Source: Gorsachius magnificus (taxonomy: Eukaryota; Chordata; Aves; Pelecaniformes; Ardeidae). From it: a stretch of DNA of 64,000 nt. Positions 1 to 13,006 of this stretch are shown here, piece by piece (the first letter of the stretch is position 1; each line of letters begins with the position of its first letter). The stretch is from assembly GCA_034008185.1 (NCBI GenBank), contig CM067081.1:88618765-88682764 (forward strand), given 5' to 3'. Below the pieces are notes generated by a model. It was not told the DNA's origin, made no database searches, and saw only the letters and a program-made list of their open reading frames with translations. The position numbers and the translations under genes were made by a program.

Positions 1-2510
1 TGCTGTATAAAAATAGGATTATTGCTTCTAGTTGACTTTTATACCTTTTGTTCAATAGCGTGTTCTGAATTCTATTCAGTTTGTTTAATAAATGAAGAAA
101 AGATGGCAACAATAAAGTTGCATTTAATAAAGTAAACCCTGTCTCTTACTGAATTTTTCAACCGTAGTAGTTTATTTAAGTATATTTATCTTACTGACCT
201 CATTGATACTCACAGTGTCCATGTTAATGCAGTTTTGTCGTGAATTTTAAAAAATATGAAATTTCTCTTGATAAAATTGTCAGAGGTGTGTAGAAAATGG
301 GGAATTGTGATGCTGAAGGTGAAGTCACCAGGGCCCACCTGATTGTCTTGTTTTGACTATATAGACTTTGTGGCAGGTGAACTATTTTCCATTTGAGGTG
401 TTACACAGCTAACTTTATTGCAGAAAACTATTCTGCGTTTTAATTCAGGTTTCAGAGATAAAACATTTTAAAAAAGTGGTTTGGGGCATTTGTTACCTTT
501 CTCTGGCGGATTTAAAAGTATGCTCAAATATTACGTTTATTGTTCTGTGCTTCTTTGTCTTTGAAAGGTTTTGCCTGTTACAGAATGAGCTGGGTGTTTT
601 CAATTTACTGCTGTCTTAATGTTGGAGACATAAAACACTGCTGTTCCGTTTGCAGAGTTAATAGATCACAACTGTCTGTACGTGCCGGTCAACATACCTC
701 AGACTTAATGCTTTTATGTATATTAGTGTTTCTTTGAAAGAGCAGTTTGTGGTTCAAGTCGCATTGTTATTGTGAGTTGTTTTAGAGTAAAATTGAAGAC
801 CGAGAGGTGCCTCGATTTTGGAAGGGAGATATTTACAGTGAGAGCTTCAGAGGGGGATGGGGCGGAGCAGATGCGTTCATAAGGAGTAGAGATGTTTTGA
901 TGCAGAGATCCTCAGTAAGAAAAGTGACTTACGATAGTAACAGGACTGTTTCTAAATTGAATGTTTTTCCTAAGCCATCAGCAGCTGTGTTAGCTGCTGT
1001 TTATTAATTAGTACAGTATCCAGAATTAACCCAGTTCTTTTAATCTGTTTATAAACAGCTGGGAGAACATGACAATGATTATATGCAATTTTGCCACCTG
1101 AAGACTATTATATGGTAGCGCCATATCATTTGCTAACTGCAGCGTAAGTGTACCAAGCACAAAGTCACGTACCTTAACAGCAACTGTGGAGCAAAAAACC
1201 CAAACCGTTTAATTACATGCCAGGTTTTAGGACCCACTCAGATTCCTGCCGAAGCCACTGGCTGACAATGGGCTGCAGGATTTGGACCCGGCTGCCTGCC
1301 AGCTTGGGATAGATTTGTAACCAACAATTTGCTAATGGAAAAGGTTCGGAGCCTGGCCCGGTGTGGCCTCTTGTTTCTAGGCAGGCCAACATCCTATTGA
1401 AATTGAACAGGAATTCTAGGGATGATTTCCGGTTTGGGGTGATACAGGGACAAAGGTTTCCTTCCAGAGGCGCATCTTCTAAGCCTTTTGCAGTTTGTTT
1501 CGTTATCCAGCCCTGCTCCTACTGCTCAGCCCTTCTGTTCCACTGTAAGCCAAAATGCTCCTCATGTTTAATTTGCAGTTCAGGAGAGTCGAATGCCATG
1601 TCACTACCTTCCTTGAGTAATGTTTGGGTTGGGGTTTTTTTTAATTTTCTTTTGATGCCCGCTTGACAGTGCCCCCAGGCTTGTCCAGTGTGCTCTTGTG
1701 TAATCGTGCTGCTGACGGGCCGTGAACCTGGCGTGCGTAATACCTAGGTGTGCTGCACCGTGCCTTCGCTGAAATCCCCAGGGAAGTCAGTGGATTTCCT
1801 GCATGGCCGTAGCTGTTTCTCTGTTGCCTACTGATTGCCAAATCAGACGCAGTAAAGCCCAGTAGAGATTTTCCATCCGCGTCTTGCAGAGTGCCCTCCT
1901 GAGACTTCCATCCCCCCCCCCCCTTATGTTCAAGCGTTTTCTAACCGGAAACCTGGAAAGTGTACAAAATCTGCATAAATTCCCGTAGCATTGCCGAGGA
2001 TTTTAGCCATTTTAAACTTTATTTTTTTAAATAAGCTGAAAGACAAAGAACACAGTTTTACACGTTTTCTTTCTCTTATGTAGCCTGGAATCATACACAC
2101 TTTTTTTTTTTTTTTTAAAGCACAATGTTGGAACTTTTTTTTTTATTAAGGGTTTGGTCAAGTGGATTTTGTAAAATGTATTTGTCTGTATAAAGAGAAA
2201 ATGAAATTATTGTTAATGTACTGACATTAGTTACAGGTTAGTTTTAATTCTTAAATAATTTGCTTAGCAAATGCTATAAAATGGATGTTTCAGTTTAATG
2301 TTTAAAAAAGGTACAGATTTTTACAAGGACATAATATAAAGTAGAAAATACCCTGTTAAATATTGTATACGTCCTTCCCTCTGTACACTTTGTAAAAAAG
2401 ACAAAAGAAAAAAACAAAATACATAGAATCATATAGGGATGTGTGACATTATTGTAATTGTGTACTTGATAATAACGTGAAAAAATAAAATTCAAAATAT
2501 TTTCCTGTTA
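1..2510 (+). other. Possible 3'UTR of an upstream gene (no coding exon recognised)
   Basis: No coding exon could be supported here. Three AATAAA polyadenylation signals sit within 45 bases (87-92, 111-116, 126-131), and another AATAAA lies at 2484-2489 followed by a T-rich stretch. The sequence is AT-rich with long T runs (T16 at 2101-2116) and a C12 run at 1912-1923. These are properties of a + strand 3' untranslated region with alternative ends, belonging to a gene whose coding part would lie left of the window. Random AT-rich DNA also contains AATAAA by chance, so this is only a suggestion. Transcript data would decide it. Confidence 0.3.
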
Positions 2511-5500
2511 ATGAACGTTTAGTCTATTTGATGCCAGTGCCGAGAGCGAGCGCTGTCCTGAGGGACATGGTCATCTCGAACTCTGATGCACTTGAGCTTG
2601 CTTTTCTGCTCCCCATTTTTCAGCTCACTGTGTGTAGTTCTGGGGTGCGGGCGATTCGGTCCCTCATTGGCTTGAAACGTAGCTTCACAAGAGAGCCTGC
2701 AAAAGGGAAAGGCGGGGATGGCAGGTCTTCAAAACGCGTTTTTAATGCCTGTTTTTGTATTAAAGGATTCGCCTTTATTATTTAACTTCGTGCCATGCCT
2801 TGATGTTTTTCTGCAAGGTGGTTGCCTACCAAGCGCTTTTACACTGTGGGAACTATTTTGGCAATAGTTCCTCCAGCACAGGCTGTCCCACTTGCAAGGG
2901 CGCCTGTGACTGAAGGTCAAGCCCTTGCCCCCACTAACCTAATGACACAAGTGCTGCTGGACCTGCCTGAGAAGGGAGGAGGTGAAACATGGAGGTGGCG
3001 TGTCTGCTGGCCCAGATACCGTCAGGATATTTAGCCCAATTAGTCCCCTCTCACCTTTAGGAAACGCCGACTCATTCATTCCTCATCCTGGGTCCTCGTG
3101 CAGCCAGACGGGCGTTGGGCAACTCTTGGTAAGCAAGAAGCTGCCAGGCCGAGTTGCCAGCAATCTGCTTTTGATTTGATTTCTTCTCTCATTTTCTCCC
3201 ATCTACCTGATACTCCTCAACCACTCACCGTGAAACTGTACATTGAGTACCGGAGAGATTCAGGGCAGTGGGGAATCAATGCACCCATTTCTGGCTGCGG
3301 TGAGGCAGGGCCAGGAGCAGTGGTTGGTTCTAGCTCGTGCAGAGTAGCAAATCCCACCCTCCCCGTGTGGATCTGCCCTCCTTCCTCTTGGCTTTCCTTA
3401 ACTGTGGCAGCCTCGCTGCTTTGCTGCCAGGCTCTGCTGAAGGTTCCCTGGCTCACCCGCGTGCCTGCACCCCGCGCGGGCGGCGTCCCCCTCCCTGGGG
3501 CACAGCAGCAAAGGCACCCAGAGCCTGGAGGCCAGCCTAAAGAGTCCTCTGACGGCCTTAGCTGCCAGCCAAAAAGCTGTGTCGCTAATTAGGAAAAGCA
3601 GCAGCTGGCTAACAGCTCAATGTTGTTTGCTGGCTTATTAAAAGTAGTAATTACATAATATATTGTTAATAGGAAAAACCCAATTAATACATTAACAATT
3701 ATGACAGGTAGAGAACTGGCCAAGGAGTGGCTGACTGGAACCGATAAGCAGGTCAGCAGAGTGGCCAAGGAGCAGAGAAGTAGTTGTCGATATATGTAAA
3801 AGGCAGGCACGCCAAAAACCTTGCGCTAGGTGAAGTTTGAAGGGGGGGTTTGGTGGCTTTGGTTTCCTTGAAATGCTGATGTGGAAAAGGCAAGCGTTTC
3901 AATATTTTTTTCTTCTCTAAGTGGTGGAAGTATCAAATGAGGCTGGGGATGTTTTTTTCTGGACCTACAGCAATCCAGAATACTATTCATTTCCATAGGC
4001 AATGAGCACTTTAAAACCCACAAGCACAGGTGTACCATGCGGACTTCTGTAGTATTTACTGGAATCCCACAGAAACTCTGCAAATCTGGAGAAATGTTAC
4101 TGTTCTATCGAAGACAAAACTTAGTGGTTCATCTCTGCACAAGCCCAGGCAAAATATTGGGATAAAGAATTGCTGTCGCTAGGACCAAGTAAAGAACCTG
4201 AAGGGAACAGAAAAAGAGGTAAACACAAGGCACGTGTCCTATGTTATAGATACAGGCCATGTATATATATATATATATATGCCCAAGCTTTGAACAAGCT
4301 CATTCAACACCTTGGTAGTGCAGAGCCCGTACATTTGCCTCCTGGCTGGGGGATGCCTGTCCGTCCCACTGCCCCGAGAGGCCAATGCCCCTGTCCGTGC
4401 TAGCCAGGGGCTGAAGGTGTCTGACTGAGCATCCTGGAGTCTCTTTTGAGGAGCCAAGTGCTTGAAACCAGGTTTTTGACTGAAAAATTTACACTCCATC
4501 ATCAAAGCCCAAAAATGGGTCACCAGAGAGCACCAGCCCTGACGAGGGCATGTCCAGCAGGGACCACAGAGATGTTCATGCCTTAGGAAACAGAAAGCCA
4601 CGCAAGGTGCTCATTTTGAGATTTTTAAACCAAAGTCCAGCAGGTTGGCTAGAAGCTTGGAGGATAACCTACGAGCACAGTTGGCATGGGTCCGAAAGTC
4701 CTGCCTCATTCTATCTAAACTTCTTGGTCTTGGTTCCATTGCTCATGTTTAGGCACCAAAAGCCACCTGCCTTGGGATTGCCAGGTGCCATGCAGGCCCT
4801 GGAGGGGACCCACACCAGTGGTGTGGTGCCCAGACCGGCTCCCACAGCGCTTGGAGCCCACGGAGGGGTAGCGACATCCTCCAGGGATGTTTCCAGTGGA
4901 CAAGATGAGTCCTTTGAAACAAATACGGATGAAAAGATACTTTTGCGACATGCAAAAAAGGAGACAGCATGGACCTGATTTTTTCTCCTGCACTGGCATG
5001 AATCAAGAGTTTTGTTAAGGCTGATACTGTAAAGTTAGCTTTAAGAAGACTGGGATGTGTTTTGTTTGACACAGCCCAGGAAAACAAGGAATGCCAGGAT
5101 TGTATCCATGTGAAAGGATGAATCATAACTAACAAGCACTCACAGGTATGGGAGCTGGGATGTTACAGCAGGTCAAATGACTGGCGGAAGCAGTGTGCAC
5201 CAAGAATAAAGAAGTACTTGAAACTGAGGAAATTAATATATACTTTATATATTTACTATATTTTTAATGTAAATATGGTATCATTAATACCATTTTGCCT
5301 ATCTGTCATGGACCTACTAACAGAGTACTTTAGTTTCCTTACTTGTTAGGCTTTGGATGCTGGGGTTTCGCTAGGAAGCCAAGCAGCAGTGTGAATTCTC
5401 TGTGGGCAGTGGGAGCAATGCTGACACTTGACCAGACCCACTGGGCTCCTTTGCAGCAGTACCCAAAGTTGTCACCTCACAGTTGACCAGTATCACAATA

Positions 5501-6857
5501 AACCTAACATGGATGCAGGAAAAGAAAAAAAAAAAAACAAAACCACAACACAACCCTGTATTGCCATGCAACAGACCTTCCTATAGTACAACATACACCT
5601 TGCAAAAAGACACCAGCAAGCCAGGGTGGTGATACTGGTAGCTGCAGAGTAAGGGGAGCCCCAGCCCTGCTCTTTTTAGAGCAGGTTCTGGGGCTCAGGG
5701 CTGTCACCACAAATTCAGATGCTTCACATGTGCAGGCACAGAGCCTGGGAAGCATCAGGAGAAGCTGGCTGCTGTAGAAAGGCAAACAGCCTGCGCTCCA
5801 AGTGTCCGGTGCTGGATTTCCATGCAAGCCTAAAGAGAACCACCAAGCGACGATGGAGCCGCATCGCTGAGGCCGGGCAGCTCTTACCTGCAAAGGCAGA
5901 CCAAAACCTGCCCCAAAGCATGGGCATGAAGCGCCCACTCTGGCACAGCTGGCAGGCAGGATCCCTGTTTGGCTGCCTTCCTGGGAGTCAAAATCACTTG
6001 TGCTGGGTCATGGGGCCTCCTGACGGTTGCGTGCGGGGAAGGAGCTAACACCCTCTCCTCCTCCAGCTCTGGCTGGAGGGAGGGACAGTCGCTGGGCCAG
6101 CAAGAGTGGCTGAGCAGCAATTCCTTCTTTTACTAGATGTCCCTTTTCGTAGTTGAGAGCTTTTGAAATGAGCTGCAGACAACCAAATGCAACCCAAGTA
6201 CCTGATTGGCCGCTTCTGGGCTGCACGATCACCCCTGCAGTGCTGGGGATGCCATTTCAACTCCGGAGCTGCATGGTGTGCCCTGTGCCCATACACCCTG
6301 GCCAAGTGCATTGCTTCCCTGCAGGCAGCTTTTTCTTCCCTATCACAGGATTAAGTAAATTCTTGTACCCAAAGCCTCATCAGACCTGTCGGTGCTTAGC
6401 TCGTTAGCACTAGGAGGCTTGCATGCCTTAAATCGGTGATCCCCTTAGTGGGACCAGCAGTAGGAACCTGTAGGAGTCCTGTTGCCTCTTGAGGCTGCCC
6501 AGTTCAAGGGACAGAAATCGCAGGGGTTTCTCTCGGTTTCCAGATGTCCTGGCCAAGACAAAGTTGAACCCTGATGGCTGACCAAACAATGTCACAGTTC
6601 GGGAGCGCGCGGCTTTTCCTCTGTCACCACAGAGGCAGCTCCACCAGCGCACGATGCTCCCAGCTGTGTGGAGACAGGGTTCAAACACCAAAACCGACCC
6701 CCAAGCCCACCCCAAAATGCTGAGAGCTGCAGGGAGAGGTGGTGCGGGGGTGTCTCCAAAGGAGGCTATGCCACTCTCCTGGCCCATGTGCCCTTGGGAA
6801 GCCTGCGGTGCCTTGGCCCCGCCGGGCTCCCGCCGCAGGCAGCCATTGTTTGGGGCT
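2511..6857. other. Intergenic, no gene recognised
   Basis: No open frame here resembles a known protein, and the longer frames overlap each other on both strands without codon structure. The stretch holds a short TA repeat near 4261 and an AT-rich, TAAT-motif-rich patch around 3585-3720. I see nothing else that can be named. Confidence 0.6.
4261..4281. repeat. (TA)n microsatellite
   Basis: About ten uninterrupted TA dinucleotides between a CATG and GCCC flank. Confidence 0.9.
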
Positions 6858-7352
6858 GTTAGGAGTGAGTCCAGTTCTGGGCTCCCCAGTTCAAGAAAGA
6901 TGAGGAACTCCTAGAGAGACTCCAGAGGAGGGCAACAAGGATGATGAGGGGACTGGAGCATCTCCCCTAGGAGGAAAGGCTGAGGGAGCTGGGCTTGTTC
7001 AGCCTGGAGAAGGCTGAGAGGGGGTCTCATCAACACGTACAAATACCTCAAGGGTGGATGTCACGAGGACAGAGCCAGACTCTTCTCAGTGGTGCCCAGC
7101 GACAGGACAAGGGGCAATGGGCACAAACTGAAACATAAGAGGTTTCAGTTGAATATGAGGAAGAACTTCTTTACTTTGAGGGTGACAGAGCACTGGAACA
7201 GGCTGCCCAGGGGGCTGGTGGAGTCTCCTTCTCTGGAGATATTCAAACCCCACCCTGTGCAACCTGCTCTGGGTGAGCCTGCTTCAGCAGGAGGGTTGGA
7301 CTGGATGATCTCCCGAGGTCCCTTCCAACCCTTGCCATTCTGTGAGTCTGTG
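6858..7352 (+). mobile_element. CR1 LINE fragment, 5'-truncated, + strand
   Basis: The sequence follows the 3' end of CR1 ORF2 and its short 3'UTR: a stretch reading as the region around '[10 protein letters not shown]', then the part corresponding to 'RTRGNG.KL', 'R.NFFTLRV' and 'W.RLPR', followed by 'ggttggactggatgatctcc' and a degraded ATTCTGTG-type tail. The frame is broken, so it is a dead 5'-truncated copy of about 0.5 kb. Its 3' end (the 'gcctgcttcagcaggagggt' segment) matches the copy near 44.84-45.13 kb, so these two belong to the same subfamily. It directly abuts the CpG island that follows. Confidence 0.93.
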
Positions 7353-7359
7353 AGAGGCA

Positions 7360-8280
7360 GAGGGGGCGGGCAGTGGGAATTGCGGCGGTGGGGCGGGAAA
7401 GCCCTCTGCGTGCAAAGCTTGCCCCGACTTCGGCACCTCCGCGGCAAAAGCCCCGCGGTCGCCGGCTTGCCAACGCCAACACGCCCTGCGGAGGGGCGCG
7501 GCGAGCGGCCGTCCCGCCCCCCCGGGGACAAGGGCTGTCTCGCCGGGCCGCCCGGGGGCTGCGCTGCGGGGTCTCGCCGCCCGGAGGGCTTTTCCCACCT
7601 CAGCCTTCAGCCCCCGCGCCGCCCGCCCCTCCGCCCGCCGCCTGCACCGGCGCTGGGTCCCGCGCCGGGCGGCTGGGGCCGGGCCGGGCCGGGGCTGGGG
7701 CCTTGTCACTAGATGGCGAAGGCCGGCGGCCGCAGGCCTCCTGCGGCGGCCCGGGGGCAGGGAGCGTCCCCGAGCCCCGGGAGCCCGCCCAGCCCCCGCT
7801 CCTCTCCCACGAGGGCTCTTGGCCCGCCCCGGCTCCGCGCCGGGAGCCCTCTGGCCTCCCCCAGTGGCGGGGGACGGCGCCGCAGGGCTCGTTGCCAACC
7901 CCGCTGTCATCCAGCGGCCGGCGGGCCCCCGTCAGCCAAGCGGGGGTGTCAGGCCCGGGGGCGCCTGGGTGGATGAGCGGGGCCTCCCTGCAGAGGCATC
8001 GCCCCGCGGGGAACGGGAGCGCTGGCCCCCAGGGGGCTTCGGCTGCCTGATTCCCGGGAAGAAGTTAAACGCGTGGCTGCCCACCAGCAATGACGGGAGG
8101 GGGACCTGACCCGACCCCAAGGCCATTGCTCAGGCTCTGCGCAACTGGCGCCCGGCCGAGCCGAGAGCGGGCCAGAACAAGGAGGCCCACCCCTCCGCAT
8201 GGGCCATGGGCCATGGCAGGCGGCGAGGAGGCCGGGGCACCAGCCCCTGGGAAAGCAAGCTCAGGTCGGCGTCGATTGAC
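7360..8280. promoter_or_regulatory. CpG island without an assigned gene
   Basis: About 0.9 kb of very GC-rich, CpG-dense sequence, including many GGCGG and CCGCC boxes, stands in an otherwise AT-rich background. In birds such islands normally mark promoters and first exons. Two ATGs in fair Kozak context lie inside it on the + strand: 7713, opening an 87-codon Ala/Pro/Arg-rich frame, and 8214, reading MAGGEEAGAPAPGKASS before a CAG/GTCGGC near 8260. Neither product is recognised, and long frames on both strands are expected by chance at this GC content. I call the island, not a gene. Confidence 0.65.
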
Positions 8281-11200
8281 TAGCCAGGGCTGTTAGCTAA
8301 TGCCAAGCGAGGATGGGATCGTACGTTGTCGACATCGTACAGGCAAATACCTTCATCAGGGCTAATGTTGCTACAGCGAGTACCAAAGGAATTAATGATT
8401 CACGGCTTAATTTCCTCTTCCCCTACTCCCTCCACCTTTCTTTTGCCTTAATAAACTGGTCTGGAGCCAACTGCAGCATCAGGTTAGTAATGGCTTTAAG
8501 CACCATTTATGCTGCTACCGTGGTAATTTAAATTGTCACTTTCTATTAAAAGGTCTAACTCCAAATGGTTTTAGCTGAAAGCATCAGCACTGACAGTGCA
8601 ATTAAATAAAGAAACTCTTTTCTCGGGATGTCAGCGCAAACACTTTTTAAATAAGGGTTCAGAAGCACCTTGCTAATTTAAACTGCAGTATAGCTTTCTA
8701 GTAAGAATAATACCTGATACAGGGATTTTTTTCCATGCTGTGCGACAGTTTTCATTGTCACTGTAAGACACTTAAGGGCATGATGTGCCAAAGGAGTCCA
8801 GCAGCCTTTAAAAACCTCTTCTCTTCACGATAAACATGGGCAGTGCTACATAAGCAAAAGCCATAATTTCTCAGCAGATACCCATGAAAATATATTCATC
8901 GTGTTCCTAAAGGACTGATTTCTTGCTTTCCTCCAGACAGCATGTAAGAACGAATCGCTTTACTGGGCATCCATCTGATTCTCTGTTTCTAGCCATACCG
9001 GCTACCTTTACAGAAATGTACTATGTATGGTGCAGTTTGCACATCTCACATTCCTTTTATCTACATATCTGAAGTCCTTTATAAAGCACATTGCTTTATG
9101 GGAAAAGAGACTCCATCTGTGTTGCAGCTCACTTGTAAAAAAAATGCATCCAGTTCATCAACTGGCTCCAAAAAAAAGGGCACTTTTTGCAAGCTCTGTG
9201 CAGCAGCTGCAGTGCCCGTGCCAGTCTGGCCAGCCAACTCCTCTTTCCCCACCTGCTCCATCTCAGCATCACCTTCCCCCTAGGCCTGGCCCTTTCCGTC
9301 TGCGCTGGGCACAGGCTGGTCCTCCTTTAGCAAACACCTCTGGGCTCCTGATCTTCAACTCTACCCCCACGTTACGCTGTTTATCTTTCGGTATCAAATA
9401 AAAATCCTTTTCCTGCAAAAGGGAAGAACGAGCTGCTATTTCACATGTGAAAAGTGTTTAACATCCTAACTGAACTACCTAGCACGAATATTACAAATGA
9501 CAGCATCACAGAAATATGTTTGCTCAACTTGGACTGATTTTCCTTATTCCTATGGAAGAGGCAGCATGACAGCACGGCCTTTTTAGTTTTTTAAAAGGGT
9601 TACTAGACGTCAGACAATAACACAACTGCAATCTTCAGTCTCTGTGCCTTAAATAAAAAGTTGAAAAATACCTGAACAGCTTTAATGGTTCGCATTTTAT
9701 TTTAATGGCTTTAAAGCTTCTCCAGTCCATGAGAGTGTCCCTTATGTTGTGACCACTATGGTTTCTCTGAAGTGTATTACATCTGCTGGAAATAAATGAG
9801 TCATAACATTTCATCTCCCCCTGTCCCATTCTCAGTTGCTATAGTTATTGCTCCAAAAGACATGGAGACACATCTTGAGATAAGTACCCGTAGGATGGTT
9901 ATGGATATGATTTTTTTTATGTCTACACAATTACATTTCTAGCTACAGAGCACTCCACATTTTACCACTTCACTGCAAAGAAGAAATGCAGCAAGAGAGA
10001 TTGATTTATGGCTAACCTTTACAAAAATAATATGCAAGGGAATAGGATTGAAAGTAATTTTCTTTAGAGAATTATGAATACTGTTCTGCTTCATTTCTTT
10101 TTAAGAAAGGGAGAACAAGCAGAGAAATATACTGGTATTCTGAGGAGAATGGAAGAAAGGTACTGCGTAGTTGTAGAAGAAGGGAATTGGGGACAGATGT
10201 GTTAAGGACTTTTTACTTAATAATTTTGTCATCATAGAAGTGGCATATTCATTAAAATGAAACCTTTTCATGAGAACAACCCTGTTTTCCAGTTTCAGTG
10301 GAGCTCTCGCTTTGTGCAAAGCCTGCACCCTGCCTCTCCCCAAGATTTGTCTTCTAGCTAGTTTTTCTGTCTTCAGCCTTACTTTCAAAGACTTCTATTT
10401 TCCAAGGCTTAAAAAACCCTTTTTTTTTTTAATATCAGAAGATTTTTATGAGACAGAAGAAATCGTTTACTGTCCAGGCCTAATTTTGGATTAGAAAAGA
10501 AAGAGATCTGAGAAATGTGATTAGACAGAAGCATTCTTCAAGGACTAATACTGTATGCAGCATGGCTACGGGAATGTGAAATGCCAACATGCCCAAACAT
10601 TAGTCAAAGCAGGGGAAGGAAAATGAGAGAAATCTGCAAGCTACCCCTCTTCATCCTGCAAATAGCCACATGGGGTTGAAACTCAGAGGCAGCGTGTAAT
10701 AATACCATATGGTAAAGCAGGGTGCTTCCTTTCATAGCACCTCAATAGCACCAGGCATTACCCCTTTACTGGGGAACCCTGGGCAGGTCGAAGGGTGTTC
10801 CCATTTTCACAGCTGTGGTAGTAAATGAGAAAACTTTCCCAAGGAGATCTTCTAGTGGCAAGTTTTGTGTAGCTATTTTTTGGGCTGCCCTACGGTTAGG
10901 TGGAGCAAGCAGTTCCTCTCTCCACATGTCTGCTTGCCAGAAGAGCCCCCAGAGCCTCTCCATCAGTGAAAAGTAAGTGAGGACCCTGGTGTTGGGCCCT
11001 CAGAGCTGGATTGCCGGTGGCTAGGAGAGGAAGGAGAGGGGAGAAGGGGCTTCCTGGCAGCTCATGTGTGTGTGCGCATATGTGTGCAAACTAGTCAGGA
11101 ATGGCAGGGTGCCAGATTCCCCAGCTCCATCCCTCCCCACCCCATTCCTGCTGCCACTGGATGATGATCACCATGATGATGATGGATCACCACAACAGAT

Positions 11201-13006
11201 GATAATCTTCGTGATGAGGGTGATGATCACCACGATGGACGCCCTTTGTGGGAGGCAGTCCAGCCTTGCCTGCATGCATGTGGTGGCCACCATGTTGTAA
11301 GGCCTGGGCATGGACGTGTCCCTGTGCTGCCTCTGCTATGGCAGAAATGCATCCTTGGCCTCCTGGTGTAATGTCTCCTTCAGCAGTGGAGTCACAGCAG
11401 AGCCCTACAGCCCAGCCATGGGCTTAAGAGCATGCATAGCTCCATCCTGGCTCAGCCAGGTCCGTCTGGAGGGGCTTCCCCTTCGCCCAGGTTTAATCCC
11501 ACTGGGGCAGGCAGGGGTGCACATGTCACTGGCAAAGAGCTCACTCTGGTTTGGAGCCTCTCTGCCCTTTACGGAGTGCCTTTCATTTTGGGAGTTTACC
11601 TAGGTTATGCAATCGATGGGAAATATTTGTTCATGGGCTCTTAGCAGAGTGAAATAACACTCCCAAAGAAGTAGCTAGGCAGGATTGTACGATTAATGGT
11701 TTTACAATGATTTTGTCAGAACAACCCTGACTGCAGGGAGTGGTTGTGTCCTGTAATACCCAAGGAACCTGCCAAAGTTAAACCAAGTCAATAGCTGCAG
11801 ACAGGCAATCTAAAGGTGCCTCTTTTTCCTGCCCAGCCCTTCTGCCAGGGCTTGGCTGGAAGGATGAAGTGCCATATTCAAATGGGGTCATTAAGCTCCC
11901 TTCCTCCACTTCTCATCCTCCATGAGAAAATGACACCTAACTGTCCTCGTGCTCAGGGAGTTCATTTTCCCAACTAATTCTCAGACATAAATTGATTGCC
12001 TTCACATTATTTTAGCCGAGGATAAAAAAGAAAACATTTGCAAGGTCAACATAAAAGACAACATAAGTTATCTAAGTTCGTCTATAGTTTTTTTTACCCT
12101 CTTCTGTCCCTCTGGTGGGGCAACTGTCGCTGTGCCCTCCAGAGCAACCCTAGCCTGGGTGTTTGGGGCCATCAGGTGTCGTGGCTAAGGCTGGCACCCC
12201 AGCTGTGCGAAGGGACATTCTCTCGGCCCTTGTGCCACCAGCCACACGTTGCTTCTGCTTGCCCCAACAGACAGGAAAGCCCTCGTCCCTGCTCTTATTT
12301 TTCAGGTCACAAGAAACAGCTCAAACAAGTGTTTTTCCTGCAGGTGGCAGGGGCACCCCGGGCTTCCTCAACTCCTCCTTCCTCGGGGCTGGCTGTTACC
12401 ACTGTGCCCCGTGCTGGGGCTCTTCTCCCCATCCATTTATTGCCAGACGGCAGGACGGCCGGTCCCAGCTCCTGAGCTCTGTTGCCGATAAAAGCTCTGC
12501 TTCACTTTAAAGGATGACTCTTAACAGAAACACTTCTCAGACCTAAAGAAGGAGCATCAGCCACACTCACACATCTCAGACCTGCTCACTGGTCTTTTCT
12601 TCCAATCTCCTCTGTTTTCCATGAGGTATCGTTGGTGTTTCTCTCCTTTTCTAGGCTTCCCTTCCCCTCTGAAATCGTTGCAGGGAATGAGGAGGGGGAT
12701 TGCTTTTGCTTTAGATCTTTGCTACTGAGGTTGTATCAAACACACAAAATATAATGTGAGTAATTTTTCTTTACTTTTTCAGGTATATGGGAAGACCCTG
12801 CTAGTGTAGTATCTAGCTGCTGTAGATGCAGAGATAAGAAGATAATGGTATTTAAAAATTATTTGAGCATACAAACCATACACCAGTATGTTTCCAAATC
12901 AGAGAAGTGCCTGCATTCTATAAACAAACATCTAGAAACCAGAATATTCCAGGGATGCAGCTGAGCAAGTAAAATGGTTGGTGGGTATACATTATAGCAC
13001 ACATAC
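8281..13006. other. Intergenic, no gene recognised
   Basis: AT-rich sequence without recognisable coding exons. Positions 8281-8600, just after the CpG island, contain many TAAT/ATTA motifs. A GATGAT/ATCACC-rich low-complexity patch lies at 11158-11240, and a short GT-rich tract near 11066. Nothing else can be named. Confidence 0.6.
11158..11240. repeat. Degenerate GAT/ATCACC low-complexity repeat
   Basis: Repeated GATGAT units interspersed with ATCACCA(C/T) blocks, imperfect, over roughly 80 bases. Confidence 0.7.

Noticed and set aside
788..1006. An open frame after a TTTTAG, reading VKIEDREVPRFWKGDIYSES and onward to a TAA at 1004
   Set aside because: It could be a terminal exon, but no upstream exon is visible, the protein is not recognised, and about 70 open codons are not rare by chance.
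7284..8050. Several 200-codon Pro/Ala/Arg-rich frames on both strands of the CpG island
   Set aside because: High GC removes stop codons, so long overlapping frames on both strands are expected. None shows a domain.
11158..11240. Repeated GATGAT/ATCACC units considered as a CRISPR-like array
   Set aside because: There are no regular spacers, the units are degenerate and the genome is vertebrate. It is low-complexity DNA.
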